Made by a program: the position numbers and the translations under genes. Source: CALROG01 sp943369755 (GTDB lineage: Bacteria > Pseudomonadota > Gammaproteobacteria > Burkholderiales > Burkholderiaceae_C). Taken from it: DNA of 64,000 nucleotides. Location of the stretch: positions 1-64,000 of the forward strand of contig CALROG020000003.1 of NCBI GenBank assembly GCA_943369755.1, read 5' to 3'. The notes under the pieces are model-generated. The model had not been told where the DNA came from, made no database searches, and saw only the letters and a program-made list of their open reading frames with translations. Each line of letters opens with the position of its first letter. The stretch's first letter is position 1. This document shows positions 29,279-40,397 of the stretch, one piece after another.

Positions 29279-29980
29279 TCAATAGCCCAAATAGGCTTTG
29301 CTCACTTGCGGATCGTTCTGTAACTCTTGTCCTGTGCCTTGCAGCACCACTTCGCCCGCTTCCAATACGTAGGCACGATCGGCCAGGCGCAGGGCCATGG
29401 CAGCGTTTTGCTCTACCAGGACGATGGTCGTACCCATCGCCTTGATGCGCGCCAGAATTTGCTCGACTTCTTGGACGATCTTGGGTGCGAGGCCCAATGA
29501 GGGTTCGTCGAAAATGCAGAGTTTGGGGCGAGCCATCAAGGCGCGCGCGATGGCCAGCATCTCTTGTTCGCCGCCCGAAAGGGTGCCAGCCCGCTGCCGG
29601 GCGCGTTCGCGCAGCACGGGGAAAAGATCCAGCATTTTTTCGATGTCGCTGCGTTGCTCGGAATCCTTGCGCGTGTGCGCACCCATCTCCAGGTTTTCGA
29701 GTACAGACATCTCCGCAAAAACTTGACGGCCCTCGGGGCACATGGTGATGCCTTTGCGGACGATGGCATGGCCACTGAGGCCATCAATGCGTTCGCCCAT
29801 GAATTCAATGCTGCCCGATCGGACGGCGTTGAGCCCGCAGATGCACCGCAGGGTGGTGCTCTTGCCCGCGCCGTTGGCACCGATCAGGGCTACGCATTCG
29901 CGTTCCTTGACTTCGAAGCTGATGCCGTGCAAAACGTTGACCTTGCCGTACCCCGCCGTCAGATTCTTGATGTTCAGCAT
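29279..29980 (-). CDS. ABC transporter ATP-binding protein, LivF family
   Basis: The 233-residue ATPase has Walker A LIGANGAGKSTTLR, signature LSGGEQEMLAIARALMARP, Walker B LCIFDEPSLGLAP and the VEQNAAMAL switch. Its ATG overlaps the stop of the LivG gene by one base, so the two ATPases are translated together. Confidence 0.9.
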   Translation of the reverse strand: MLNIKNLTAGYGKVNVLHGISFEVKERECVALIGANGAGKSTTLRCICGLNAVRSGSIEFMGERIDGLSGHAIVRKGITMCPEGRQVFAEMSVLENLEMGAHTRKDSEQRSDIEKMLDLFPVLRERARQRAGTLSGGEQEMLAIARALMARPKLCIFDEPSLGLAPKIVQEVEQILARIKAMGTTIVLVEQNAAMALRLADRAYVLEAGEVVLQGTGQELQNDPQVSKAYLGY

Positions 29981-30753
29981 CAGTGCGCCCCGCCCAGATA
30001 GGCTTCGATCACAGCCTCGTTCTTTTGGATTTCTTCTGGTCGTCCCTCGGCGATTTTTTGTCCGAAGTTCAGCACGGCAATCCGATCGCAGACCTCCATG
30101 ATCAGTCCCATGTGGTGTTCGATGACCAGCACTGCCAGCCCCCTCTGGCGGATGCGCATGATCAAGTCAGCCAATTCCTTGCGCTCCTTGGCGACCATGC
30201 CGGCTGCAGGCTCGTCGAGCAAGATGAGTCGGGGTTGCGCGGCCATTGCCGTGGCAATCATCAAGAGCCTTTGCTGGGCCGAGGAGATCGCGGACGTGGT
30301 CTGGCTGGCGACATCTCCGAGTCCCGCGAACTCGACCAGGTCCTGCGCCTTCGCGTACTGCTGATCTTCTTGCGCCCGCGCGGATTTCGTCCGGAAGATG
30401 GAGGACCAGGGTGAAACGTCGTAGCAGGTGTGGCAAGCCGTCAGGACCTGCTCCAGTACGGTAGTTTCGGCCAGCAGGCTTGTCGTTTGAAATGTGCGCG
30501 CCATGCCCAGCGAAACCCGCTGGCTGATCGGCAGTTTGCTGACATTCTGGCGCAGCCAGAAAATGTCGCCGCTGCTGGGCGGGACTGCACCCGAGATCAG
30601 GTTGACTGAGGTGGATTTGCCCGAACCGTTGGGTCCAATCAGACCCACGATCTCGTTGGAGCTGATATCAAGACTCAGGTCCTTGACAGCCTGGACACCG
30701 CCGAAGTTCTTGCTGACTTGATTCAAGGCCAACAAACGCTCTTGTGAAGGCAT
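29980..30753 (-). CDS. ABC transporter ATP-binding protein, LivG family
   Basis: A 257-residue ATPase with Walker A LIGPNGSGKSTSVNLI, signature region SAISSAQQRLLMIATAM (a variant of LSxGxQ), Walker B LILLDEPAAGM and the LivG-type C terminus. The signature has SSAQQ where LSGGQ-like residues are usual. ATG 30753 precedes the domain directly; the open frame to 31071 is leader DNA. It is the first gene of the nine-gene minus-strand operon. Confidence 0.88.
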   Translation of the reverse strand: MPSQERLLALNQVSKNFGGVQAVKDLSLDISSNEIVGLIGPNGSGKSTSVNLISGAVPPSSGDIFWLRQNVSKLPISQRVSLGMARTFQTTSLLAETTVLEQVLTACHTCYDVSPWSSIFRTKSARAQEDQQYAKAQDLVEFAGLGDVASQTTSAISSAQQRLLMIATAMAAQPRLILLDEPAAGMVAKERKELADLIMRIRQRGLAVLVIEHHMGLIMEVCDRIAVLNFGQKIAEGRPEEIQKNEAVIEAYLGGAH

Positions 30754-30854
30754 GCAAACAGCCGCTTTCTTGGATCTCGGTCGAACACTGGCAGACGACC
30801 TGGACACAGACCCTCTCTTTCGAGCCCATGAACAGTACGGGCCAACGATATCAA

Positions 30855-30869
30855 TAGACCGGTCGTCTA
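30855..30869. promoter_or_regulatory. Candidate operator for the TetR regulator
   Basis: TAGAC and GTCTA form a perfect inverted repeat separated by five bases (cggtc), 102 bases upstream of the first gene of the catabolic operon. TetR regulators of the NemR/AcuR type are known to use TAGAC-type palindromes. I did not find the same palindrome elsewhere in the operon. Assignment to the regulator at 21597-22268 is inference. Confidence 0.5.
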
Positions 30870-31144
30870 GGTTTAGTGGATACCCTGATGAGCCCGACTT
30901 ATCAGATTCCGGCGGTTCTACCGCGGAACTTCCTTTGACCGGGCTTCTGCCGGTACCGTAGACATCGCCAAAAGGGGTCGAAAGATCCCTCAAACTGTAT
31001 CGGTTTGAGATTGGACCCAGCCCGCATAGCTGACCCTGGAGAGTTGTTACTTCTTGACCACAAGCAGACAAATAGGAAAGGCCTCCAATGTCGGCTGTCA
31101 GCCTTCAGCCGACATTCAGTGCACCTCGGCCGTCGTCCTGGCTA

Positions 31145-31175
31145 CATGTCCGCTTTCGGCCAAAAAACGGACGCG
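31145..31175. repeat. Dispersed repeat B, beside recQ
   Basis: Contains tgtccgctttcggccaaaaa and acggacg. A related stretch, tcagccttcagccgacattc, lies at 31101-31125, so two tandem variants are present. Confidence 0.55.
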
Positions 31176-31262
31176 CAAGCGCACCTCATTCCGTCAGCCG
31201 AAATTTGGTCACGGAGCGGTCATCGCACACGCCAGACGCACTGCTCCATAGCGAAACCACTG

Positions 31263-31360
31263 TCTGGCATCGCTTCCACCCCTCTGGCGCGAGCCTTTTA
31301 GTGCCAAATCAGGCTGTAGCCCGCGCAAATGCTGCGTGAGCTACTATCAATTCGATAGCA
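31263..31360. repeat. Dispersed repeat A at the recQ 3' end
   Basis: Nearly identical to 19844-19949. It runs across the stop of recQ, whose last codons begin after ctatcaattcgatagcaac. The tatcaattcgata part can form a short stem just downstream of recQ and may serve as a weak transcript end; this is inference, as there is no long T run on the minus strand. Confidence 0.7.
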
Positions 31361-33194
31361 ACACCCGCAACACCTCGGGCCCATAGGCCTCCAGCTTCTT
31401 GGCCCCAATCCCGCTCACGCCCTGCAAATCCTCCAGCGTCTGCGGTGCCAGCGCAGCTATTGCCGCCAGCGTGGCGTCGTGGAAGATTACGTAGGCGGGC
31501 AGGTTGTGCTCGCGTGCCACTTCGGCGCGCCAGGCTTTCAGCGCGGCAAAGCGGCGCTGGGCGTCGTCTGTCAGGGCGGCAGCGGCGGCCGCTGCCTTGG
31601 GCGCGGCCTTGTCGCGGCGCACCCGGCCCGCGGGCTGGGTGGCAGATTCGCGCAGCAGCACCGCGCGCTCGCCCCTCAGCACGGCGCGGGAGCCGTCGGT
31701 CAGCTTCAGTGTGTTGAAGGCCTGCGCGTCCACCGCCAGCGCGCCGGTGGCAATCAGCTGGCGCAGCACGCCGCGCAGTTGCACCTCGCTGAAGGCCGCG
31801 CCCAGGCCAAAGGTGCTTAAGCGTTCATGCCCAAACTGCGTCACCTTGTCCGTCACCTTGCCGCGCAAGATGTCCATGATGTGGCCCGCCCCAAAGCTGA
31901 TGCCGCTTTGCTGCTGCACGCGGTAAATGGTGGACAGCAACTTGCGCGCGGCGTCGGTGCCGTCCCACACCTGCGGGGGGTTGAGGCAGTTGTCGCAATT
32001 GCCGCAGGGGGTGGAGGCTTCCCCGAAGTAACCGAGCAACCGCACCCGCCGGCAGTCCACCGCTTCAGACAAAGAAAGCAGCGCGTCCAGTTTGCCGCGC
32101 ATCACCTGCTTGAAGTCTTCGCCCGCGGGGCTCTCGTCAATCATGCGGCGCTGGTTCACCACGTCTTGCAGGCCGTAGGCCATCCAGGCGTCGGCCGGCA
32201 AGCCGTCGCGGCCGGCGCGGCCGGTCTCCTGGTAGTAGCCCTCGATGTTTTTGGGCATGTCCAGGTGCGCCACAAAGCGCACGTCTGGCTTGTCGATGCC
32301 CATGCCAAAGGCGATGGTGGCCGTCATCACAATGCCGTCTTCGCGCAAAAAGCGGTCCTGGTGGGCCTGGCGCACCGCGGCGTCCAGCCCCGCGTGGTAG
32401 GGCAACGCGCTGATGCCCGCGTCATTCAGCGTCTGGGCCATTTCTTCCACCCGCTTGCGCGACTGGCAGTACACAATGCCGGCCTCGCCTGCGTGTTCAC
32501 GCTCAATAAAGCGCAGCAGTTGTTGCGTCGGGTCTTTCTTCTCGACGATGGCATAGCGAATGTTCGGCCGGTCAAAGCTGCTGACAAACTGGCGCGCTTG
32601 TTCCAGCTGCAGCCGCTCCACAATGTCGGCGCGGGTAATGTCGTCTGCCGTGGCCGTCAGCGCCATGCGCGGCACGCCGGGGTAGCGCTCGTGCAGCACG
32701 GTCAGTGCGCGGTACTCGGGCCTGAAGTCATGCCCCCACTGGCTGACGCAATGCGCCTCGTCAATCGCAAACAGGCTCAGGTGCCCGCGCTCGTGCAAAG
32801 AATCAAGCTGCGCCAGAAAGCGCGGCGTGGTCACCCGCTCGGGCGCGGCATACAGCAGGGTGATGTCGCCTCGCAGCAGGCGCTTTTCTACCGCGTTGGC
32901 CTCTTCGCCGCTCAGTGTGGAGTTCAAAAAGGCGGCCTCTACGCCCGCCTCGTGCAGCGCGCCCACCTGGTCGTGCATCAGCGCGATCAGCGGCGACACC
33001 ACTACGGTAATGCCGTGGCCCGCCTGCTGGCGCGCCAGCGCCGGAATCTGGTAGCACAGGCTTTTGCCGCCGCCGGTGGGCATCAGCACCAGCGCATCGC
33101 CGCCAGCCACCACATGGTCAATGATGGCGGCCTGCGGGCCGCGGAAAGCGTCGTAACCGAAGACTTCCTGAAGAATCGCCAGAGCAGCGGTCAC
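31347..33194 (-). CDS. recQ: ATP-dependent DNA helicase RecQ
   Basis: The 615-residue enzyme has all RecQ parts: Walker A VLMPTGGGKSLCYQIPAL (near residue 38), DEAH motif FAIDEAHCVSQWGHDFRPEY (near 140), helicase-C with GRAGRDG, a zinc site (YFGEASTPCGNCDNC) with the RQC domain, and one C-terminal HRDC domain (about 545-615). Length is normal. It unwinds DNA 3' to 5' in recombination and fork repair. Its 3' end is duplicated as fragments at 205-393 and 4481-4627. The rhodanese gene lies two bases upstream in the same direction. Confidence 0.95.
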   Translation of the reverse strand: MTAALAILQEVFGYDAFRGPQAAIIDHVVAGGDALVLMPTGGGKSLCYQIPALARQQAGHGITVVVSPLIALMHDQVGALHEAGVEAAFLNSTLSGEEANAVEKRLLRGDITLLYAAPERVTTPRFLAQLDSLHERGHLSLFAIDEAHCVSQWGHDFRPEYRALTVLHERYPGVPRMALTATADDITRADIVERLQLEQARQFVSSFDRPNIRYAIVEKKDPTQQLLRFIEREHAGEAGIVYCQSRKRVEEMAQTLNDAGISALPYHAGLDAAVRQAHQDRFLREDGIVMTATIAFGMGIDKPDVRFVAHLDMPKNIEGYYQETGRAGRDGLPADAWMAYGLQDVVNQRRMIDESPAGEDFKQVMRGKLDALLSLSEAVDCRRVRLLGYFGEASTPCGNCDNCLNPPQVWDGTDAARKLLSTIYRVQQQSGISFGAGHIMDILRGKVTDKVTQFGHERLSTFGLGAAFSEVQLRGVLRQLIATGALAVDAQAFNTLKLTDGSRAVLRGERAVLLRESATQPAGRVRRDKAAPKAAAAAAALTDDAQRRFAALKAWRAEVAREHNLPAYVIFHDATLAAIAALAPQTLEDLQGVSGIGAKKLEAYGPEVLRVLLSN

Positions 33195-33196
33195 GC

Positions 33197-33589
33197 CTAC
33201 ATCTGCTCCCAGGGCAGGCCGTCAAAGCGCCAGCCGTTGAGCGTGGAGCGCTTGAACTGCTCGTCCAGGTCGCCCTCAAAGCCGTGCAGCACATGGGCCA
33301 CGTCTTTGAAGCCTGCGGCTTCAAGCGCTTCCCCGGCAGCAATGGTGCGCTTGCCGCTGCGGCAAATCAGCAGCACCGGGCGGGCGGTGTCGCCCGCCTC
33401 GCGCGCCACCGCCGCGGCAAAGGCGTCGGGGTTGGGGGTGAGGTCGGGGTACTCGTACCAGGGAATGTTCTCCACGCCCGGCGGGCGGCCCACATAGAGC
33501 GACTCGATCTCCATGCGCACGTCTACAAACAGCGTCTCGGGCTGTTGCTGGAGTTGGGCCCAGGCCTGCTGGGGCAGCAGATGTTTCAT
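33197..33589 (-). CDS. Rhodanese-like domain protein
   Basis: A 130-residue single-domain rhodanese with the active-site loop CRSGKRT near residue 75 and the start VDVRMEIESLYVG near residue 22. Such proteins carry sulfane sulfur on the loop Cys, but the physiological partner is unknown. It is transcribed toward recQ with a two-base gap and is divergent from the methionine synthase gene by 46 bases. Confidence 0.85.
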   Translation of the reverse strand: MKHLLPQQAWAQLQQQPETLFVDVRMEIESLYVGRPPGVENIPWYEYPDLTPNPDAFAAAVAREAGDTARPVLLICRSGKRTIAAGEALEAAGFKDVAHVLHGFEGDLDEQFKRSTLNGWRFDGLPWEQM

Positions 33590-33635
33590 GCCCTGTATTG
33601 TCCAAGCAAATTGGGCGACGCCTAAAATTCAGGGC

Positions 33636-34682
33636 ATGAAGCCAATCCCCTACACCCGCGGCCAGGCCTTGCCCGGCATTCTTGCGCAACGCATTGCCAT
33701 TCTGGACGGCGCAATGGGCACCATGATTCAGCGCTTCAAGCTGAATGAAGAGCAGTACCGGGGTGAGCGATTCAAAGACTTTGCCCGGGACGTGAAAGGC
33801 AACAACGAGTTGCTCAGCCTGACCCGCCCCGACGTGATTACCGACATCCATGCGGCCTACCTGGCGGCTGGTGCCGACATTATTGAAACCAACACCTTTG
33901 GGGCCACAACCATAGCCCAGGCCGACTATGAAATGGAAGGCCTGGCGCGTGAGATGAACCTGGCCTCTGCCCAACTGGCCCGCGCTGCGGCAGACCAGTT
34001 CAGCACGCCGACCAGGCCGCGCTTTGTGGCCGGTGCCCTGGGCCCCACGCCCAAAACCGCCAGCATCAGCCCCGACGTGAACGACCCCGGCGCGCGCAAT
34101 GTCGACTTTGAAACCCTGCGCGCCGCCTACTACGAGCAAGTGGAGGCATTGGTTCAGGGTGGTTCAGATCTGCTGCTGGTGGAAACGATTTTCGACACAC
34201 TCAACGCCAAAGCCGCCCTGTATGCAATTGACGAATTCTTTGAAAATTCGGGTGAGCGTTTGCCGCTGATCATCAGCGGCACCGTGACGGATGCTTCTGG
34301 CCGCATTCTCAGTGGCCAGACCGTTACCGCCTTTTGGCACAGCGTGCGCCACGCCCAGCCGCTGGCCATTGGCCTGAACTGTGCCCTGGGTGCGGCGCTG
34401 ATGCGCCCCTACATTCAAGAGTTGAACCGGGTGGCCTCAGACACCTTCATCAGTTGTTACCCCAACGCCGGCCTGCCCAACCCCATGGCCGAAACCGGCT
34501 TTGACGAAACGCCCGACGTCACCAGCCGCCTGCTGCGCGAGTTTGCCGCCGAAGGCCTGGTAAACATCGTGGGTGGCTGCTGCGGCACCACGCCCGAGCA
34601 CATCGGTGCCATTCGTGACGCAGTGCTGCCGCACGCGGCGCGCGCGCTCAAACGCGAGTTTTTCTACAAGGAAGCAGCGTGA
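33636..34682 (+). CDS. metH: Methionine synthase, homocysteine-binding domain (split MetH, N-terminal part)
   Basis: The 348-residue protein is only the N-terminal homocysteine methyltransferase domain of cobalamin-dependent MetH: ILDGAMGTMIQ, DIIETNTFGATTIAQADY, and the zinc-site cysteines in LNCALGA and GGCCGTTPEHI. It binds homocysteine through zinc. The remaining domains are encoded separately at 36315-39035. ATG 33636 is used; the longer frame from 33513 overlaps the rhodanese gene. No SAH riboswitch is seen upstream of this part. Confidence 0.93.
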   Translation: MKPIPYTRGQALPGILAQRIAILDGAMGTMIQRFKLNEEQYRGERFKDFARDVKGNNELLSLTRPDVITDIHAAYLAAGADIIETNTFGATTIAQADYEMEGLAREMNLASAQLARAAADQFSTPTRPRFVAGALGPTPKTASISPDVNDPGARNVDFETLRAAYYEQVEALVQGGSDLLLVETIFDTLNAKAALYAIDEFFENSGERLPLIISGTVTDASGRILSGQTVTAFWHSVRHAQPLAIGLNCALGAALMRPYIQELNRVASDTFISCYPNAGLPNPMAETGFDETPDVTSRLLREFAAEGLVNIVGGCCGTTPEHIGAIRDAVLPHAARALKREFFYKEAA

Positions 34683-34695
34683 GCGCGAGGGGCCT

Positions 34696-35541
34696 GTGAA
34701 AGCCCCTCCCCGCCTGCAAGCCCTGGTCGATGAGGGCTTGATCGACACCGTGGTGCGCCAGCTCATGAGCGGCAAGGAGGCCATGGTTTATGTGGTGCGC
34801 GACGGCGACAACACCTTGTGCGCCAAGATTTACAAAGAGGCCACGCAGCGCAGTTTTCGCCAGGCCGTGGACTACACCGAAAACCGCAAGGTCAAAAACA
34901 GCCGGCAGGCGCGCGCCATGGCCAAGGGCACGCGTTTTGGCAGGCAGGCCACCGAGGCCGCCTGGCAAAGCGCTGAAGTCGACGCGCTTTACCGCCTGGC
35001 CGCCGCCGGTGTGCGGGTGCCCAAGCCGTTCAACTTTCATGAAGGCGTGCTGCTGATGGAGCTGGTGGTGGACGCGCAGGGTGACGCCGCGCCCCGGCTC
35101 AATGACGTTGCCTTCACTGCCGATGAGGCCCGCCTTCACCACGCCACGCTGCTGGCCGAGGTGGTGCGCATGCTCTGCGCGGGCGTGGTGCATGGCGACT
35201 TGTCGGAATTCAACATCCTGCTGGCCGCTGACGGGCCGGTCATCATTGACCTGCCCCAGGCGGTGGACGCCGCAGGCAACAACCACGCCCGGCGCATGCT
35301 GCTGCGCGACGTGGACAACCTGCGCGGCTTTTTTGGCCAGTTTGCGCCCGAGTTGCTGGGCACGCAGTACGGCCCCGAGATCTGGCAGCTTTATGAGCGC
35401 GGTGTGCTGGACAACGACACCGTGCTGAGCGGGCGCTTTGCGCACCACGCAGGGGCGGTTGACATGGCCGGCATCCAGCGTGAAATTGACGATGCACGCA
35501 CTGAAGATGCGGCCCGGCGGCTGCGGATGCAGGCGCGCTGA
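34696..35541 (+). CDS. RIO-family protein kinase-like protein
   Basis: The 281-residue protein has a RIO1-type kinase fold. ATP-binding features include SGKEAMVYVVRDG and CAKIYKEA (catalytic Lys). The catalytic loop is HGDLSEFNIL near residue 168, and IIDLPQAVD takes the DFG position. It starts at GTG 34696, with GAGG about six bases upstream. It lies between the two halves of methionine synthase, 13 bases after the first, so it is probably co-transcribed with it. RIO kinases in eukaryotes act in ribosome maturation; the bacterial role is unclear. Confidence 0.85.
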   Translation: MKAPPRLQALVDEGLIDTVVRQLMSGKEAMVYVVRDGDNTLCAKIYKEATQRSFRQAVDYTENRKVKNSRQARAMAKGTRFGRQATEAAWQSAEVDALYRLAAAGVRVPKPFNFHEGVLLMELVVDAQGDAAPRLNDVAFTADEARLHHATLLAEVVRMLCAGVVHGDLSEFNILLAADGPVIIDLPQAVDAAGNNHARRMLLRDVDNLRGFFGQFAPELLGTQYGPEIWQLYERGVLDNDTVLSGRFAHHAGAVDMAGIQREIDDARTEDAARRLRMQAR

Positions 35542-35559
35542 AGCGCGGCACCAGGGCCG

Positions 35560-36165
35560 CTACGTCGGCATCAGGTTGTTGATCTCTTCCTGCATCGCCT
35601 GCGTGAGCTGGGCGTAGAGCTTGAGCTTGTCGGCCCCGTCGCGCATGCGCTCGGCGATGCGCAGCGAGATGGCCATCATCAGTTTGGCGGCGGTGCGGGG
35701 GTCGTCGTCCAGCAGCTGGTTCAGGGCGTCGCGCGTCAGGATGGCGCAGCGCACCGTGCTCATGGCGGTGCACGAGGCCGAGCGTGGCTCGCCATCCAGC
35801 AGGCCCATTTCGCCGATCAGGTTACCGGGGCCCAGCACCGTGACGGTGATCGGTTCGGTGCGGCTCACCACGATGGACTCAATGGTTACCTGGCCGTCCA
35901 GCAGCAGCAGCATGAAGTCGGTCTCATCGGTGTCGCCTTCCCTGATGAAGGTCACGCCCTCGGCAATCTTGTGCGGCTTCATGTAGGTCACCACCACCCG
36001 GGCTTCGTCGCGGCTGAGCTGCATCAGCGCGCTGGGCGCGGTCAGCATCTCCGCGGCCATGTCGGCGCTGGACGAGCCTTCAATTGAGCGCAGGCGCTCT
36101 TCAGGAATCCGCGAATCTTGCGCGTCCTGGGGTTTCTTGCCGAAGAACTTGTTGAACATTGACAT
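35560..36165 (-). CDS. Cyclic-nucleotide-binding domain protein
   Basis: A 201-residue protein with a Crp-like cNMP-binding domain: ALMQLSRDEARVVVTYMKPH, GDTDETDFMLLLLDGQVTI, VLGPGNLIGEMGLLDGEPRSASCTA (in pieces) and AILTRDALNQLL. It has no HTH domain, so it is not a transcription factor on its own. The first 35 residues are a basic, low-complexity tail. The conserved Arg of the phosphate-binding cassette (EPRSASC) is present. It is the only gene on the minus strand between the metH halves. Start ATG 36165 is used (36159 is possible). Confidence 0.8.
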   Translation of the reverse strand: MSMFNKFFGKKPQDAQDSRIPEERLRSIEGSSSADMAAEMLTAPSALMQLSRDEARVVVTYMKPHKIAEGVTFIREGDTDETDFMLLLLDGQVTIESIVVSRTEPITVTVLGPGNLIGEMGLLDGEPRSASCTAMSTVRCAILTRDALNQLLDDDPRTAAKLMMAISLRIAERMRDGADKLKLYAQLTQAMQEEINNLMPT

Positions 36166-36217
36166 GGGGCGGGCCGCTGGGGCGTGGGGGCATCGCATGC
36201 CGGTAAAATGATGGTAA

Positions 36218-36289
36218 CTCAAGGAGCGCTGCAGCCGGGGCAGGTTTGTATCTGTTCCGGTCAGGCTTGAGTGAACCCAACCGCGCTCA
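36218..36289 (+). ncRNA. S-adenosylhomocysteine (SAH) riboswitch
   Basis: The P1 stem pairs CTCAAG (36218-36223) with CTTGAG (36266-36271). The conserved AGGAGCGCTGC and CAGGCT segments are present. P2 pairs CCGGGGCAG (36235-36243) with CTGTTCCGG (36252-36260) using two G-U pairs. The pseudoknot pairs GAGCGC (36224-36229) with GCGCTC (36283-36288). This matches the known SAH riboswitch architecture, which raises expression of metH, ahcY or metF when SAH accumulates. It is 26 bases before the C-terminal metH gene. Confidence 0.88.
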
Positions 36290-36314
36290 CCTGTAACGTT
36301 TTGCAAGGTGAGCC

Positions 36315-39035
<2,721 letters not shown>

Positions 39036-39045
39036 GCGCCAGCGC

Positions 39046-40272
39046 TTAGTGCAGCTGCGGTGCCCGTGCGCAGCGCTGCGCCAGCCAGAGCGCCAGCACC
39101 GCCAGTACGCTGGTGCCCAGCAGCCAGGCCAGGCCGGTGCTGTAGCCCACTTCATGGCTCCATAGCAGGCCCAGCGCGAGCGGTGCCGCAGCGCGCGCCG
39201 CGGCTTGCGGCAAGCCCAGCGCGCCGTTGAGCGATGCCACATGTTCGCGGCTCACGTACTGGGCCATGGCGGTGCCCTTGACGATGGTCAGCATGCCGTT
39301 GCCCAGGCCATACAGCAGCACGAACAGCAGCGCCAACCCGTCCTGACCACCACCGGCCAGCAGCGCCGCCAGCCCCAGCGGAATCAGGCAAGGGATGAGC
39401 CGGTTGGCCAGGTGCACGTCAAAACGGCTTTCAAAAAAGAACAGCAGCAGCCGGCCCAGTACCTGGATCACGCCAATGCTGGCCGGGATGATGACCACCC
39501 AGGCTTCGCTCAGGCCCTTTTCGCGCAGCAGGCTGATCATGTGGGCCGGCAGTGCTGCGGTCACGCCCATCATGATCACCACAAACAGGCCGATCAGCAG
39601 GAATGGCGCGCTGCGCAGGTGGTGCGCCAGGCTTTGCGACGGCCGCGCCTCGGCCGTGCTGGTGGCCGCTGCAGGCAGCGCGCGCCGGGGCGCGCCCCGC
39701 AGCCAGCGCGCATGCAGCGGCGCACACACCAGTAATTGCAGCGCCGCCAGCACCCACAGCGCGTGACGCCAGCCCAGCGCGTGAATCAGCCAGGCCGACA
39801 GCGGAATGAACACCGTGCTGGCCAGCCCGCCCAGAAAGGTGAGGGTGATGATGGCGCGGCGAAAGTCGTGCGGAAAGCGGCGCGTGACCACGGCGAACAC
39901 CGGGTTGTAGAGCGTGGCGGCCAGCGCTGCGCCCAGCCCCAGCCACACGGCGTAGAACCCCGCCACCGACGACACGAAGCTGTGCAAAAAAAGGCACAGC
40001 GCCACGGCCAGCGAGCCCAGCGTCATCACGGCGCGCTCGTGGCCCCGGTCTATCAGCCGGCCGACTGGCCAGGCCAGCAGGCCCTCGGCCAGCAGCGCCA
40101 GGCTGAAGGCCAGCGACGACTGCGCCCGGCTCAGGCCCAGCTCGCGCTCCACCGGCTCCATCAGCAGCGCGAAGGTGTAGAACACGCTGCCCCAGGTGAT
40201 GAGCTGCCCCAGCGAGAGCCAGCCCACCATTCGCCGGTCGTATGAGGGCGTGGCGTTGGGGCTCAAGGTCAT
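39046..40272 (-). CDS. MFS transporter
   Basis: The 408-residue protein has about 12 hydrophobic segments and MFS-type loops (AFSLALLAEGLLAWPVGRLIDRGH near residue 55, FAVVTRRFPHDFRRAI near 130). It belongs to the group of small-molecule exporters or monocarboxylate-like transporters; substrate unknown. It converges on the metH gene with a 10-base gap and no clear terminator between them. Confidence 0.85.
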   Translation of the reverse strand: MTLSPNATPSYDRRMVGWLSLGQLITWGSVFYTFALLMEPVERELGLSRAQSSLAFSLALLAEGLLAWPVGRLIDRGHERAVMTLGSLAVALCLFLHSFVSSVAGFYAVWLGLGAALAATLYNPVFAVVTRRFPHDFRRAIITLTFLGGLASTVFIPLSAWLIHALGWRHALWVLAALQLLVCAPLHARWLRGAPRRALPAAATSTAEARPSQSLAHHLRSAPFLLIGLFVVIMMGVTAALPAHMISLLREKGLSEAWVVIIPASIGVIQVLGRLLLFFFESRFDVHLANRLIPCLIPLGLAALLAGGGQDGLALLFVLLYGLGNGMLTIVKGTAMAQYVSREHVASLNGALGLPQAAARAAAPLALGLLWSHEVGYSTGLAWLLGTSVLAVLALWLAQRCARAPQLH

Positions 40273-40304
40273 GCACTGATTCTGGCACAGGTATCATGAC
40301 AATT

Positions 40305-40355
40305 TGGCCTGTAGCCCGCATGTGGATTGCCTGTGCCACTATAAAAATCATAGCA
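40305..40355. repeat. Dispersed repeat A, short copy
   Basis: Contains ggcctgtagcccgcatgtgg, ttgcctgtgccacta and aaaatcatagca. It lies in the 125-base divergent gap between the MFS gene and the AraC-type gene, ahead of the latter's ribosome site. Confidence 0.65.
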
Positions 40356-40397
40356 ATTCTGGTTTGCTCCAGAATGGCGTCAGGAGAAGCCTGAACC

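Larger units (their letters stand above)
30754..31346. other. Intergenic region between livG-type gene and recQ
   Basis: About 590 bases hold the presumed promoter and operator of the minus-strand operon (right of 30754), then repeat B units (31085-31175) and repeat A (31263-31360). I see no gene in it. Open frames here translate repeat DNA. Confidence 0.55.

Noticed and set aside
31827..33497. 556-codon plus-strand frame over recQ
   Set aside because: Pure shadow of recQ and the rhodanese gene.
33590..33635. SAH or cobalamin riboswitch before the N-terminal metH gene
   Set aside because: Only 46 bases separate it from the divergent rhodanese gene, and none of the conserved riboswitch segments is present.
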